64,000 bases of DNA, from positions 4,836,001-4,900,000 of the forward strand of contig OX335655.1 in NCBI GenBank assembly GCA_946894095.1, read 5' to 3'. The notes beneath the pieces were generated by a model that worked only from the letters and a program-made list of their open reading frames with translations, ran no database searches and was not told the DNA's origin. The translations under genes were made by a program, and so were the position numbers. Shown piece after piece: positions 1 to 10,387 of this stretch (the first letter of the stretch is position 1; every line of letters starts with the position of its first letter). Origin of the DNA: Incurvaria masculella. Lineage: Eukaryota > Arthropoda > Insecta > Lepidoptera > Incurvariidae.

Positions 1-105
1 GTTGACTTTTACAGTGGTGGCCGTGAGTTTTCTGATGGCGCCTTATACGATTTTACCGGACCGATTCCTCAGATAGCTCTGATTCCTGGAAGAATACTCT
101 GGCGA
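1..105. other. Unassigned left edge
   Basis: No recognisable gene or repeat; ordinary mixed-composition sequence running into the minisatellite. Confidence 0.4.
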
Positions 106-815
106 ATGCCCTTTGGCATTAAACATTTGCAACATTCAATACCCTTTGGCATTAAATACATTTTGCAATATAGAATGCTCTTTGGCTTTAAATACATTTT
201 GCGATATAGAATGCCCTTTGGCATTAAATACATTTTGCAATATAGAATGCCCTTTGGCATTAAATACATTTTGCAATATAGAATGCCCTTTGGCATTAAA
301 TACATTTTGCAATATAGAATGCCCTTTGGCATTAAATACATTTTGCAATATAGAATGCCCTTTGGCATTAAATACATTTTGCAATATAATAGAATGCCGT
401 TTGGCAATAATTATATTATGCAATATAGAATGCCCTTTGGCATTAAATACATTTTGCGATATAGAATGCCCTTTGGCATTAAATACATTTTGCAATATAG
501 AATGCCCTTTGGCATTAAATACATTTTGCAATATAGAATGCCCTTTGGCTTTAAATACATTTTGCGATATAGAATGCCCTTTAGCATTAAATACATTTTG
601 CAATATAGAATGCTCTTTGGCATTAAATACATTTTGCAATATAGAATTCCTTTTGGCATTAAAAAACATTTTGAAATATAGAATGCCCTTTGGCATTAAA
701 TACATTTTGCGATATAGAATGCCCTTTGGAATTAAATACATTTTGCAATATAGAATGCCCTTTGGCATTAAATACATTTTGCAACATAGAATGCCCTTAG
801 GCATTACGCCTATTT
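106..815. repeat. 36-bp minisatellite, about 20 copies
   Basis: A head-to-tail array with a 36-bp unit whose core is ATGCCCTTTGGCAT followed by an AT-rich spacer with ATTTTGCAATATAG. The core is a short hairpin (ATGCC, four bases, GGCAT). Most units differ by one or two bases; one around 387-420 carries a few extra bases and a diverged core, and the outer units are more diverged. Because 36 is a multiple of three, long frames stay open on both strands, giving repeat-only translations that are not evidence of a gene. Confidence 0.95.
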
Positions 816-884
816 TGCAACATTCGCATATTGGTTGGGAATATATGATCACCATTGATGTAAAAAAGTGGGTTAAACCGTTTT

Positions 885-1060
885 TTTAACAGACTTAAAA
901 AAAGAAGGAGGTTCTCAATTCGTCTGTATTTTTTTATGTATGTTACCTCAGAACTTTTTGAGGTAACTAACCTGGGTGAACTGATTTTGATCATTCGTTT
1001 TTTAATTCAAAGCTGGTGCTTCCCGTGTGGTCCCATTTTGTTTAGTTCTGACAATGATAT
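885..1060 (+). repeat. Dispersed repeat end (AACCGACTT / GGAGGAGGTTCT family)
   Basis: Contains the GGAGGTTCTCAATTCGTC motif after an AACAGACTT start. The same terminal block occurs at 48093-48157 and, reversed, at 6143-6186. In those two places it abuts another known repeat, so its outer end is real. The class of element is not clear from sequence alone. Confidence 0.6.
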
Positions 1061-1515
1061 CCATGAGAAAATCATATAAGTATTAAATTTGCATTAAGTA
1101 TGTGCGTGACAAATGGACGAATAACTTAATATCACGCCAACCGATTTTTCTATAATTCTTTCTTTATTGGAAAGGACGTGTACAAATTAGTAAGAGTGCT
1201 TTAGATTCACTAAAAATAAACAAATAAAAAAAATTCAAAAAAAAAACCGACTTCAAAGAAAAAGCACTCAAAAAACTGACGCTGACTCAATAAATAACAA
1301 TACGCGTAACTACACAAATGGCAATTATTTCTTTACTTTTTAGTCCTATTTCTTTGAAGTAGATTTTTTTCTTGTTATTTTTTTTTAAATTAAGGTAGCG
1401 AGCAAGGAAGGACGCGAGTGGCAATCTAAACGTAAAGCGTAGCCACCATACTAATCTTTTGTAACCACGTAAAGTAAAGGTACTGGCTGTAGTTAGTTCG
1501 TTTACTAATTCGGAA
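1061..1515. other. AT-rich spacer, repeat debris
   Basis: No coding signal. A partial CCGACTTCAAAGAAAAAGC block near 1247 resembles the end of the dispersed family at 885, but is too short to assign firmly. Confidence 0.35.
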
Positions 1516-1647
1516 CTCGCAACATCGGTTCATGAGATACAACCCTGTGACGGACGAACGGACGGATGGACGGACGTACGGACGGACGGACAGCGAAGGC
1601 TAAGAAATAGGGTTCCATTGGCACCCTTTGGGTACGGAACCCTAAAA
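1516..1647 (+). repeat. Family A dispersed repeat, 3' part
   Basis: Carries the family's hallmark: TTCATGAGATAC, a (GGAC)n-like run, then GGGTTCC, and an end at GGTACGGAACCCTAAA. Fuller copies are at 28049-28345, 46301-46611, 54151-54437 and, on the minus strand, 25962-26276. This family is very common in Lepidoptera; its class is uncertain. Confidence 0.8.
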
Positions 1648-1670
1648 AGGAGTGAGATTTGCCATCCAGC

Positions 1671-1885
1671 GTCGCAGAAGTATTGGGTGTTTTGTGTGGG
1701 TGGGAACCACTGAAGAGAAAGGAAGGAGAAGTGGCATGTGGTCGATATCGCGTCTCCGCTGCATGGTCAAAATTACCATATAATTGTATAGGAATCTGGC
1801 GGCGCGTTGTATGCCAGAATGTGCTCTAAAATAGCGTTCGTTAGGGCAGTTCCCACCCACACAAACCCTCCAATACATCTGCGAC
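1671..1885. repeat. Hairpin repeat with 37-bp inverted arms
   Basis: The left arm 1671-1707 and right arm 1849-1885 are inverted copies of each other, matching at about 33 of 37 positions and both containing GTGTGGGTGGGAAC. The 141-bp loop has no gene. It resembles a small foldback or MITE, but no target duplication was identified. Confidence 0.7.
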
Positions 1886-3737
1886 TACGTTTTCATGTGG
1901 CATGTACGTTTAATTTAGATTGGTATTTTTTTTAAATTGGAGACAGCGGGTCCCCATAGTAAGCGCGCTCAATGCCATATCTCTCTTTATCATCGCGTCG
2001 GTGGGAACTGACTCAACGAACGCATTTTTAAAGCATATTCGCGCGCGATGGCGATGTTTGGCCTGTGTGGCATACGACGCCCGATTCCCATACATTTACA
2101 TGACCACTTTGGCAATACGGCGGGACGCGTTATCAACCACATGGCAATTCTCATAATTTTCTCTTCGGTCTTCAGTGGTTGCACTAAATAGCGTCCTGTA
2201 AAGTGAGAGAACTCGTAAACAATCTGTCTGGCCTGCGCTACCGTCAATCTATATATTTTTCACTAAAAAGTGGGTTCGCTGCCGCCATACTATTAAGTGA
2301 GCATACTATTGGCGATCAAGCCAATCCCCTTCTATACTTGCTCGTTGAGCTCAACCTTGAACAGGCCACGTATTTATATTTCCCAATATTTAAAACTAAA
2401 TAATCATATTGAACATATTTAGTTTGTGATTTCAATCAAACACATGGAGGTTGTGATTTTTTTTCATTGAAAAAAGGTTGCAAATGATATTTAAATATTT
2501 TATATAGCTGAATAACAAGAAAAAAAAGTAGTTTTTATATCTAGAAACACCTTAAATATATTTGAAGTAAGTGTTATACTGCATCTAAGATTCACTCGCA
2601 ACTACTGTGTTGCAACGTCTCTAAAGACGTGGGTTTTTAGCTTTTATTTTTAAACTGAGGTTTCTATACCGTTGCAGATGTTTCTTTTCACCGGCACAAC
2701 CACTTCTTCCTTACAAATGACAGATTAGGCCGGTGATAAAATACTGTAGCCACATTTGACCAGGTAATCCCCAGCACCTGTTGGAGTCCTTGGACTCAAT
2801 ACAGCGCCGTGCGTCCGTCTTGCTGGTGGCGTACCACTCACCGTTGGCCTGGAGTTTCTGAGAAACGGGCGATTTTAAGTTCGCTCAGTCAGATCTATAG
2901 ATACTATCATGAACGTAGCTCTGCTGAACTTAAATCCTATATTCCTCCCCATCCAAGCTATATCCGGAGTACCCCTTGTGGTTGACACAGGCTTTTGAGA
3001 AAAAACCGATGCAAAATAAATTAACATCAAACTATGTTTTGATCTACCCACATGTGACGCCATTTTGTTTATTTCACAACGAACAAAAAAGGGACCGTAG
3101 TCCCCAACGTTCTACACTTTTCCTTATTCGTGCCAGAATAACAACAGTATGTTGTACCCTTATTTACCTTCTTTTACTTCCTCAATAAAGTCTGCATTGA
3201 AGATACATCCCTTCTTTCCGGCCCAAATTTTCTGTAAGCTCACACAATAAAGAGGTAGGTAAACATTCCAAGCCCCTTGGTTCGATTTAAAAAATCAATA
3301 TTATGCGACGTTACGGTTAAGAAACTAATAATATTTCAAACAATTATTCCGAGAGTAATATTAAAAATATACAACATATCCGATAACAAAATAACAACAA
3401 AAGTCGTCTTGATAGAAATATATTGAACTTACTAGTTATTTATATCTATGCATGATTTAAACATTGTAAGCCCCGCATCCGAGGGGCTAACAAATGAGGT
3501 GTCTTATGTGGAAGTTCTAGGATTCTGAGCCCAGGCTATGCCTTTTTATTTCTTATCTAACCGTTTATACCAAGAACGTTAATAAGGAATGAATAAGATT
3601 TGTTTATAATTTACAATCACTAAAATCGGCGCCATTATCGTTTCAATGGTTTTACCAAGAAATACCGTAGCATGAGAATTAGGTATTGTTTTTTAAAAAA
3701 CCGGTGCTCAGGACGAAAGGTGCTCAGAAAATCTAAA
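1886..3737. other. No gene seen
   Basis: About 1.85 kb without a credible frame, tRNA or repeat that I recognise. The stretch 2640-2990 is less AT-rich and could hold an old retroelement relic, but I could not read a convincing domain in it. Confidence 0.4.
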
Positions 3738-3921
3738 TAATAGGTCGGGGAAAAAGTCTTTTCGCATTATAGTATGTATGAACTTGTAATAAAATCTCTT
3801 TGGCTATACTATTTGTATCTGGCTGGTTTTGGTATCATTGAAAGTTTAAATTTTAAAGAACATAATTCCAAATTCAAATTAGGAAAATGTGTGATTCTCA
3901 TTTGTTTTTCGTACTGTCAAA

Positions 3922-3975
3922 ATGAGTGAATCTAATGAACAAATTCGATACATTTTAAAATTTTACTACAATAAA
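3922..3975 (+). pseudogene. mariner transposase, detached N-terminus
   Basis: The ATG at 3922 opens MSESNEQIRYILKFYYNK, which is the expected start of a mariner transposase helix-turn-helix domain. The frame is then broken by inserted DNA and resumes at about 6187 with GKNATQAAKKIYDVYG. This fixes the natural start of the gene; the open frame beginning at 6175 uses codons from the inserted repeat. Confidence 0.85.
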
Positions 3976-5109
3976 ATATTTTTAAATAAAAAAAGGACCG
4001 CCTTCAAAAAAACCGGAACTAAAAAGCAAAAAATAATTGGTTACTTTTAATTAATGTACGAAAAGCTATTTTAATTCTAAATAATTATGTACAATTTCTT
4101 AATTTTTAATCATCTTTTGAAGTCGGTGCCTTGGGTAGAGTTCGCTTCGCACGCTGCTGACCGAACAGATACTATTTCAGCCAAACACACCCGAAGTCTA
4201 CGAGAGCGTAAACAACCTGAGTCAGCAATGATTGGTCCACAGACATCGTCATTCCACAGAGCATTTTAAGCAACCGTTCGTCTAACTGGAGATGCCCTTA
4301 GCGTTGGTTTACGTGCAAGCTGATATCGATACAGCGCAGCGTACTGAAATTGGGTTTCAACGATTATTAGTACTTTCGGCTTTATAAAGGCGCGCACTGG
4401 TGAAGGAGTACGTTAATTCGCACCTCTGTGTTGATTGGTACTTCCCTGCAACATCGTTGTCTGAACGAGACGAATTCTGACGAAATTGGTGAGATATGTA
4501 CTAACCGCACACTCGTTTTGTCACGTAGTTGAGAGCAGACACCTCAAAGTCGCTACCTATTGTTTTCTGTTCTTTTCTATATTTGTTTTTTTTTGTTTTG
4601 TGTTATGTAGGTATTTAGGTAGAATAAAAAGTACAAGCTACACCTACCTAAATATTTATCATATAAGTGGTCGTTGTTTTTATATTGGTTTGTTCGTAGG
4701 GTTTTCTTGTAAATATTTTGTTTTTACTGTGTTAGGTATTTAGTTTAAGTATAAGGCATATTTAAATTACAAAGTACTTGCCTAAATACCTACTTACATA
4801 CGTTTTTCCGACCTGTTTGTTTATTTAATTTTTGTTTTTGTGTTTTGTTCAAGTAGGTAAATGTAAGTAACTACCTACTTATATTTCTTTCTTAGCCATA
4901 GGTGATATTAATCAAACTACTTGCAGCCCTTAAAGAACGTCTACCCAAGGCACCGACTTCAAAAGATGATTAAAAATTAAGAAATTGTACATAATTATTT
5001 AGAATTAAAATAGCTTTTCGTACATTAATTAAAAGTAACCAATTATTTTTTGCTTTTTAGTTCCGGTTTTTTTGAAGGCGGTCCTTTTTTTATTTAAAAA
5101 TATTTTATT
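3970..5109. mobile_element. Element with near-perfect 170-bp terminal inverted repeats
   Basis: The left arm 3970-4139 and the right arm 4940-5109 are inverted copies of equal length with almost no differences seen; both contain GGACCGCC, CCGGAACT and GGTGCCTTGGGTAGA. The 800-bp interior has no transposase frame, so it is non-autonomous. The near-identity of the arms suggests a recent insertion or ongoing conversion. Foldback-like DNA transposon is the likeliest class. Confidence 0.85.
4380..4420 (+). promoter_or_regulatory. TATA-like motif in the long-armed element
   Basis: CTTTATAAAGGCGCGC stands out in the unique interior. It matches a TATA box, but no gene is recognisable downstream, so a promoter role is only a possibility. 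Confidence 0.25.
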
Positions 5110-5144
5110 TTTTGCTTTTTAGTGGTGGCGTAACTTTTGACTCA

Positions 5145-5215
5145 AGGTGGGCGAGCCCTCCTGCTCAACTTCACATACAAAGTGGAAAGAAGATATACAT
5201 ACATATACAATACAA
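5145..5215 (+). repeat. Family B fragment
   Basis: Matches the family's terminal block: a CTGCTCAACTTCACATACAAA-like stretch, then GTGGAAAGAAGAT. It is truncated after about 70 bp. Confidence 0.6.
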
Positions 5216-5311
5216 TGCAATACAATGAACGAGCATTAGCAGAAATGAAACCATTAAGAAATCTCATTTCTGACGAAAGGTAGACCGGTAACTATCTGGA
5301 TTCATGAGTTT

Positions 5312-5446
5312 ACGGTTCATACGTACGATAATTGATACGATGAGATCACGTGAGATAGAGTGCTGTGACAGACGGACGGACGGACGGATAGCGGAAGCTT
5401 AGTAATAAGGTTCCGTTGGTGTCCTTTGGGAACGGAACCCTAAAAA
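5312..5446 (+). repeat. Family A dispersed repeat, 3' part
   Basis: A GACGGACGGACGGAC run, then AGTAATAAGGTTCCGTTGG, ending GGAACGGAACCCTAAA. Confidence 0.75.
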
Positions 5447-5479
5447 GACAAAACAACGAATGACCGGAACCGCTGAGCT

Positions 5480-6186
5480 TCTGAATTTCTCATCCTTACA
5501 TCGTTCCGGATAGTCTGTTTCTTGCGTAAGTTTAAGTTGTATGAAAATGTGTATATATCGGCCTCGTTTATCCCCCCTTAACAGTTGAATTTTGTAAAAT
5601 CCGTTGTGAGCGAGCCTTTTCGTCTTAACAAGAAGTCACTGAAAATTTTAAGTTTCGAGGATAATTGGTTTCAGAGATCTCAACATGAGTGGTTTTCGCC
5701 TAAATGTGTTCATTTTGACCTGTTTTACCCCCCTAATAGTATAATTTCCAAAAATATTTTCTTCTAAAGCATTCCCATCTAAAACAAACATACTCTGCAA
5801 TTTCTGGGTTCAGCGGCTCTAGAGATAGAAATGTGTACAATTTGCCCTCTTTTACCACCTTGAATACCCCCAACAGTTGAAGTAAAAAAAAACCTCTCAT
5901 ACTGAGCAATCTCACCCGAAAAGAAAGCTACTGTAACTAAAAAATCACATTTCTGGGTTCGCGGGGTTAAGAAATTCGATGTTGGTATAGTTAAGTACCA
6001 AACTACTGAACCGATTTTGATAAAAAAAAAATGGGACCAACTAGAAAGTATACCCTTTCGAACAAAAAAAGAATTTTTCAAATCGGTCCAGGGGTCTTCG
6101 AGTAATCGGTGAACATACATAAAAAAAAAAAAAAAAAAAAAAAGATTCCGACGAATTGATAACCTCCTCCTTTTTTGAAGTCGGTT
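5480..6186. repeat. Lepidopteran repeat ending in A-run and GAAGTCGGTT
   Basis: Non-coding repeat with paired TTTCTGGGTTC motifs (5807 and 5950), an ACCGATTTTGAT block, a 23-base A run at 6121-6143, and the terminal CCTCCTCC...GAAGTCGGTT block shared, in reverse, with 885 and 48093. It ends exactly where mariner sequence resumes. Confidence 0.65.
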
Positions 6187-7164
6187 AAAAAAGGTAAAAA
6201 TGCAACGCAAGCCGCGAAAAAAATTTACGATGTTTATGGACCTAGTGCAGTGTCTATGAGAGTAGCACAAATTTGGTTTAAGCGTTTTCAATCCGGAAAT
6301 TTTGATGTCAAAGATGCACGTCGCTCTGGTCGCCCTATTACGGATAAAATGGATGCCATTTTTGAAAAAGTGGAGCAAGATCGGCATATCAGTAGTTACG
6401 ACGTAGCTGAAGAACTAGAAATTGACCACAAAACAGTTTTGGCGCATTTGAAAAAAACTGGGTACACAAAAAAGCTCGATATTTGGGTACCTCACGAGCT
6501 CACTGAAAGAAACCTAATGAACCGTGTACTCATTTGTGATTCTTTATTACGACGTAATGAAACCGAACCATTTTTGAAGAAGCTGATAACTGGTGATGAA
6601 AAGTGGATCACGTACAACAAGAACGTGCGAAAAAGGTCGTGGTCAAAGGCCGGTCAAGCTTCACAGACTGTGGCGAAACCCGGGTTAACTCGCAACAAGG
6701 TGATGCTGTGTGTGTGGTGGGATTGGAAGGGCATTATTCATTATGAGCTGTTACCACCAGGCAGGACCATCGATTCTGAACTCTACTGCGAACAACTGAT
6801 GAGATTAAAGCAAGAAGTTGAGAGAAAGCGGCCGGAATTAATCAACAGAAGGGGTGTGGTTTTTCATCATGATAACGCTAGACCTCACACATCTTTAGCC
6901 ACTCAGCAAAAACTAAGAGAGTTTGGCTGGGAGGTGTTAATGCATCCGCCGTATAGTCCTGACCTTGCACCTTCAGATTTCCACCTGTTTAGGTCTCTTC
7001 AGAATTCTTTAGGCAGTGTCAGGTTAACATCACGAGAGGACTGCCAAAACCACTTGTCGCGGTATATTGATCAGAAGTCCCAATATTTCTATAGCAATGG
7101 GATCATGTCCCTACCTACAAGATGGCAAAAAGTTATCGAACAAAATGGTACCTACATACTTTAG
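6175..7164 (+). CDS. mariner transposase, main body
   Basis: The enzyme cuts and pastes mariner DNA at TA sites in the nucleus. The N-terminal third is a paired helix-turn-helix DNA-binding region with the linker RRSGRP and the mariner signature WVPHEL. The catalytic domain has TGDEKW (D141), HHDNARPH (D233) and YSPDLAPSD (D268), with exactly 34 residues between the last two, the DD34D spacing of mariner proper. No internal stop or frameshift is visible, and it ends normally near TYIL. There is no ATG at 6175: the frame opens with TTG, and its first four or so residues come from the inserted repeat. The true start is at 3922, so this copy probably makes no complete enzyme although the catalytic part is intact. 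Numbering is from 6175. Confidence 0.92.
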   Translation: MKSVKKGKNATQAAKKIYDVYGPSAVSMRVAQIWFKRFQSGNFDVKDARRSGRPITDKMDAIFEKVEQDRHISSYDVAEELEIDHKTVLAHLKKTGYTKKLDIWVPHELTERNLMNRVLICDSLLRRNETEPFLKKLITGDEKWITYNKNVRKRSWSKAGQASQTVAKPGLTRNKVMLCVWWDWKGIIHYELLPPGRTIDSELYCEQLMRLKQEVERKRPELINRRGVVFHHDNARPHTSLATQQKLREFGWEVLMHPPYSPDLAPSDFHLFRSLQNSLGSVRLTSREDCQNHLSRYIDQKSQYFYSNGIMSLPTRWQKVIEQNGTYIL

Positions 7165-7240
7165 TTAAATGTAAATAAACCATATTAAAAAATGTTTTGA
7201 ATTTTCTTAAAAAATGCGAAGAAACTTTTTCCCCAACCAA

Positions 7241-7525
7241 TACACATCGCCGCGGGAAACCACGCCCAGCAAAGCCCCAAACCAGCGAATTTACAGACTA
7301 TCGCTGAGCCATCGAGCTTGTTCAAATTACCCTCGAAAACGACCAGGTTACAGGTATGAGGCACCCACTAATTTAACAAACATAGGCATAAACCTTGATT
7401 TTTTAAAAGTTCTGTTTTTTTAACTCATATTTGGTGCATATCAGGTTTTAAATCTACTCAGTGTACTTGTTTTTTTTTTTAAGTTTTTTTTGTTTTTTAT
7501 TTTTGTTTATTTCTATATTTATATC
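7241..7525. other. No gene seen
   Basis: Short flank after the mariner, then T-rich sequence with a run of Ts near 7470. No feature recognised. Confidence 0.4.
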
Positions 7526-7527
7526 TG

Positions 7528-7617
7528 TCTAGTAAAATTTTGAACCCATTAACTGTTTTGGCATTTTTGACTTCCGGTGGTAGTTGATTCCAGGTGTGTA
7601 CAACTCTGTTGCAAAGA
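7528..7617 (-). pseudogene. Non-LTR retrotransposon ORF2 C-terminal relic
   Basis: Read on the minus strand it gives NRVVHTWNQLPPEV followed by KNAKTVNGFKILLD, the characteristic region after the reverse transcriptase of CR1/Jockey-type LINEs. Only about 30 residues remain. The upstream part of the element is missing, which would lie at higher coordinates. Confidence 0.75.
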
Positions 7618-7639
7618 TAGTTGTTGTTGGTCGACAATA

Positions 7640-8042
7640 CTAAAAAAATCTGCTTCTAACCGACATCGAGCTTAAATTAAAATTTTATATATAATTAAAT
7701 TACAGCGAGTTATGCGCACATTCGACGCAATTATTGTCTCGTTGTATGGCGGCGTTTGCCTCTTTAGGCAAAAACTAGGGGGCGAGTTTGCCGGGCGTGT
7801 CCATAGTTCATAGATTCGCAACAGGCGTCCATTCGGTAGAGCATGTGATTTGTGATATTCTATCGATCGGCTCTGGAAAACTCAGACAGTGTACATATCA
7901 CCAAGTGGAGTGGAGCGGTACGCATCGGCGGTGAATTTATTAGCCCCGTGTTTGAACGACCCCAGCTTAAAGGATTTGGGAACTACACGAGCTGGGATCT
8001 ACTTGATCAATTGCCACTTAGTATCTATATCCATACTAATAA
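7640..8042. other. No gene seen
   Basis: Mixed-composition sequence between the LINE relic and a Helitron; two overlapping 60-66 codon frames here show no domain. Confidence 0.35.
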
Positions 8043-8906
8043 TCTATACTAATAAATCTGTAAGGGAATGAAATGGAGTAAGTTGCTTTGTTATCTAAGA
8101 TACTTCGTTTGTAGACTTTATGTATGATACTAAAACTAAATTGACGATTTTTAGAAATCAGTTCTGTATGTATGTATGTATGTTCCTCCATAGCTCTTTA
8201 ACCGATCATCCGAATAAGATAAAACTTAGTACACGTACATTTTACTACCCGGGAATTAGGATAGGCTAAATATAATTAAGTTCTGTTTACGCTAAGATGT
8301 GGCTGTCATGCAAACCGGAATGCTACCCGCGGCTCGAGGGGAGGGCAGCGGCTGGAGTAGGGGGGGGGGGACGGCGGCGCTTACTTTTACTAATTGTACC
8401 GAAGTACGGCTTGGTATTTCCCGCAACTTTAAGACTACTTGGCATCACGCTAAATCGCCAGAAGTTTATTTCTTGAGAACCAATTACTCGATTTAGATGC
8501 GGATTGTATCAACGTATAGCATCTCTGAGAGCAGTCAGGTTCGAGATGGGTTACCGTTTTCGATGTTTAGGCTGGCTGTGGCTTAGAGTCTACACAAAGC
8601 TTACCCCTTGTTACACTTTACTTACTTACTAGGTATGCAATGTGCAATGAAAGTGCAGAAAGTTCTGGCGGCAAATGATTTTTTTTAAGTAGCCACCAAA
8701 TCTCAACGAAGCTCTAAATGGGAATTATTGGATGTTTCTCATTAAATCATGCTATTTCGGCTCAAACGATCTTGATTAAATTTGGTAGGTGGATACATCG
8801 TCCGGAACCAGTTTAATCATATTTTGGACCAGCCATGTAGGCTACTTTTTATCCATGAAATAATTTAGCCGTCACTAACCCGAGCGGAGCCGGGCTCCGC
8901 AGCTAG
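8043..8906 (+). mobile_element. Non-autonomous Helitron-like element
   Basis: Begins TCTATACTAAT after an A and ends with a GC-rich hairpin (CGAGCGGAGCCGGGCTCCGC) then CTAG before a T. This is the Helitron signature of TC start, hairpin, CTRR end and insertion between A and T. The body matches, on the opposite strand, the three units at 49077-52280. It has no helicase or Rep frame. It contains short TATG repeats and a G-run near 8358. Confidence 0.82.
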
Positions 8907-9065
8907 TACATAATAATATATCTTTGGGATAAATTATGGTTTTTAAGTTCTTATAGCCGCATTCAGAGTGGGCAATTTTGACAGGTTCTGTCTGAGCACG
9001 ACTGTCAGACATTAATTCATAGTTGAGGGAGTATTTGGGAACTGGTTTTGTTTTGCCATATTTAT

Positions 9066-9447
9066 GGGGCTCGTAGCTCTGAGGCGTGTGGAATTGCCTT
9101 TCATGCCAGCGGTCGTGGGTTCAAATCCCGGCCTCGTTCGTGCATCACTTTCTTTCTCTTTCTGAGTTGGATAAGTGCATTTCGTTATGGGTGCGATCTG
9201 TACCGTGGTTCGGAATCGATATACTGCAGGTCCCCTTCCCCTACTACGTGGTAGGGTTAAGCCCGCCCCGGGCATTAGATGACCAGATGGTCAAAACGGC
9301 AATGAACAATTTGTCCGTGCTTTCCATCCAGTTCAATGTAGCTGTGCCCATGAAGGTAAAGGCATGGCACCCAATTCCTTCCGAAACTCAGTGTGTTGGT
9401 CTAATATTATGACACCCACAGTTAGGTACTAGCCATCCGTATTCAGT
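9066..9447 (+). mobile_element. SINE with tRNA-derived head
   Basis: The head has a tRNA-like A box (CGTAGCTCTGAGGCG) and a strong B box (GTGGGTTCAAATCCCGG), internal RNA polymerase III promoter elements. The body (GTAGGGTTAA, CCATCCAGTTCAATGTAGC, then AGCCATCC) is shared with the 5S-headed SINEs at 10004, 13227 and 39431. Retrotransposed by a LINE enzyme in trans. Confidence 0.85.
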
Positions 9448-9827
9448 AAACGGGGTAATTATTCTTGACATCCATACAAACAATAATCATAAATGGCATT
9501 TCGCCGCATTTTGCATCGAACAATTTTGTTTTTGTTATAAAAACTATCAATTTAGAATAATTTAATAATTAATTTTTGCTATGCTTTTAGAGATACATAA
9601 AAAAATACTATCGATTTGAAGATCTTTAAAGACCATAGATAAAAGTCTCCAATTGCATAGGTCTATATTGTAAGGTTGAGTCACAGCAAGAAGTCTTATC
9701 TATAAAAATAATTAATTTAATATTCTCTTCATTCTTCTCTCAGACCGTTTTTATGTATTTGTAAATAATTACCTCTCACGTCACTTGCAACCGTGCGAGG
9801 GCCGGGTCCCTAGTAGGTACTTGATTA
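9448..9827. other. No gene seen
   Basis: AT-rich spacer without a credible frame or repeat. Confidence 0.4.
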
Positions 9828-9998
9828 AGGTGGGCCTTCCCGCTCAACTCCCCATACAAAGGTGGGAATAAGATCATACTCATATTTCTTGTCACAGATC
9901 CGAAATGTATACCCAAAACAGCTTTATTTGATCGAACTAGATGTCTGATGACCATTGGCATTGTATAATTTTGTTTGGTTTCTAAGTTATAAGTATCG
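9828..9998 (+). repeat. Family B fragment
   Basis: The terminal 170 bp of the family (GGTGGGCC, CCGCTCAACTCCCCATAC, GATGTCTGATGACCATTGG, TTTCTAAGTTATAAG). It is cut off where a 5S-headed SINE begins at 10004, so the SINE probably landed in it or the rest was lost. Confidence 0.8.
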
Positions 9999-10003
9999 AG
10001 TAA

Positions 10004-10387
10004 GCAGCCTCAATGGACCAGTGGCGCGACACTTCGGCGATCGCTCTCCGAAGTTAAGCAACGCTGGGTCCGGTCTGGTCTTGGATGGGTGACCATTCGA
10101 CCGTTGAGAGAGGCTGGCCGTGGTTCGGATTCCACGTTAAACTGTAGGTCCCCTTCCTTACTTACTAGGTGGTAGGGTCTATCCCGTCCGGGTTGGTACC
10201 ATCGCATTGGATGAACGATGGTCGAAGCGACAATGAAAATTTTCCTTGTTTTCCATCCAGTTCAATGTAGCCGTGCAATATAAGGATGGTCCTGGCAATG
10301 GCACCTCGTTCCCATGTGGTGTGTTGGGCTAATACCATGACAAAAGGTGTGGTATTGTCCATCCATGTCCAGTCACATAAAAAAAAA
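10004..10387 (+). mobile_element. SINE with 5S rRNA-derived head (SINE3 type)
   Basis: The first 100 bp match the 5S rRNA internal promoter: CTCCGAAGTTAAGCAACGC (A-box region), GGTCTTGGATGGGTGACC (C-box region). The remaining 280 bp are the same body as the tRNA-headed SINE at 9066, ending with GTCACATAAAAAAA. It is not a 5S gene: only the central part of 5S is present. Confidence 0.88.

Larger units (their letters stand above)
3976..6186. mobile_element. Composite insertion inside the mariner gene
   Basis: Foreign DNA between codon 18 of the transposase and the codons for GKNATQ. From left to right it holds a long-armed inverted-repeat element (3970-5109), a piece of family B (5145-5215), a family A tail (about 5312-5446), and a lepidopteran repeat (5480-6186) that ends in a poly-A run and the CCTCCTCC/GAAGTCGGTT terminus. 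Whether this was one insertion or several nested ones cannot be decided from a single copy. Confidence 0.8.
3740..7240 (+). mobile_element. mariner transposon (DD34D), interrupted by a 2.2-kb insertion
   Basis: The left terminal repeat at 3740 (GGTCGGGGAAAAAGTC then TTCGCATT) mirrors the right one ending at 7240 (AATGCGAAGAAAC then TTTTTCCCCAACC). TA dinucleotides flank both ends (3738-3739 and 7241-7242). With the 2.2-kb insertion at about 3976-6186 removed, the remainder is about 1.3 kb, the normal mariner length. The transposase and terminal repeats resemble the mori/cecropia-type mariners of moths. Confidence 0.9.

Noticed and set aside
106..815. CRISPR array
   Set aside because: Units are contiguous without unique spacers, and the context is eukaryotic.
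106..889. Long frames (up to 258 codons) on both strands across the minisatellite
   Set aside because: They are open only because the 36-bp unit is a multiple of three and lacks stops; the translations are pure repeats in competing frames.
10020..10110. 5S rRNA gene
   Set aside because: Only the internal promoter part of 5S is present and it is fused to a SINE body; the same fusion recurs at 13227 and 39431.
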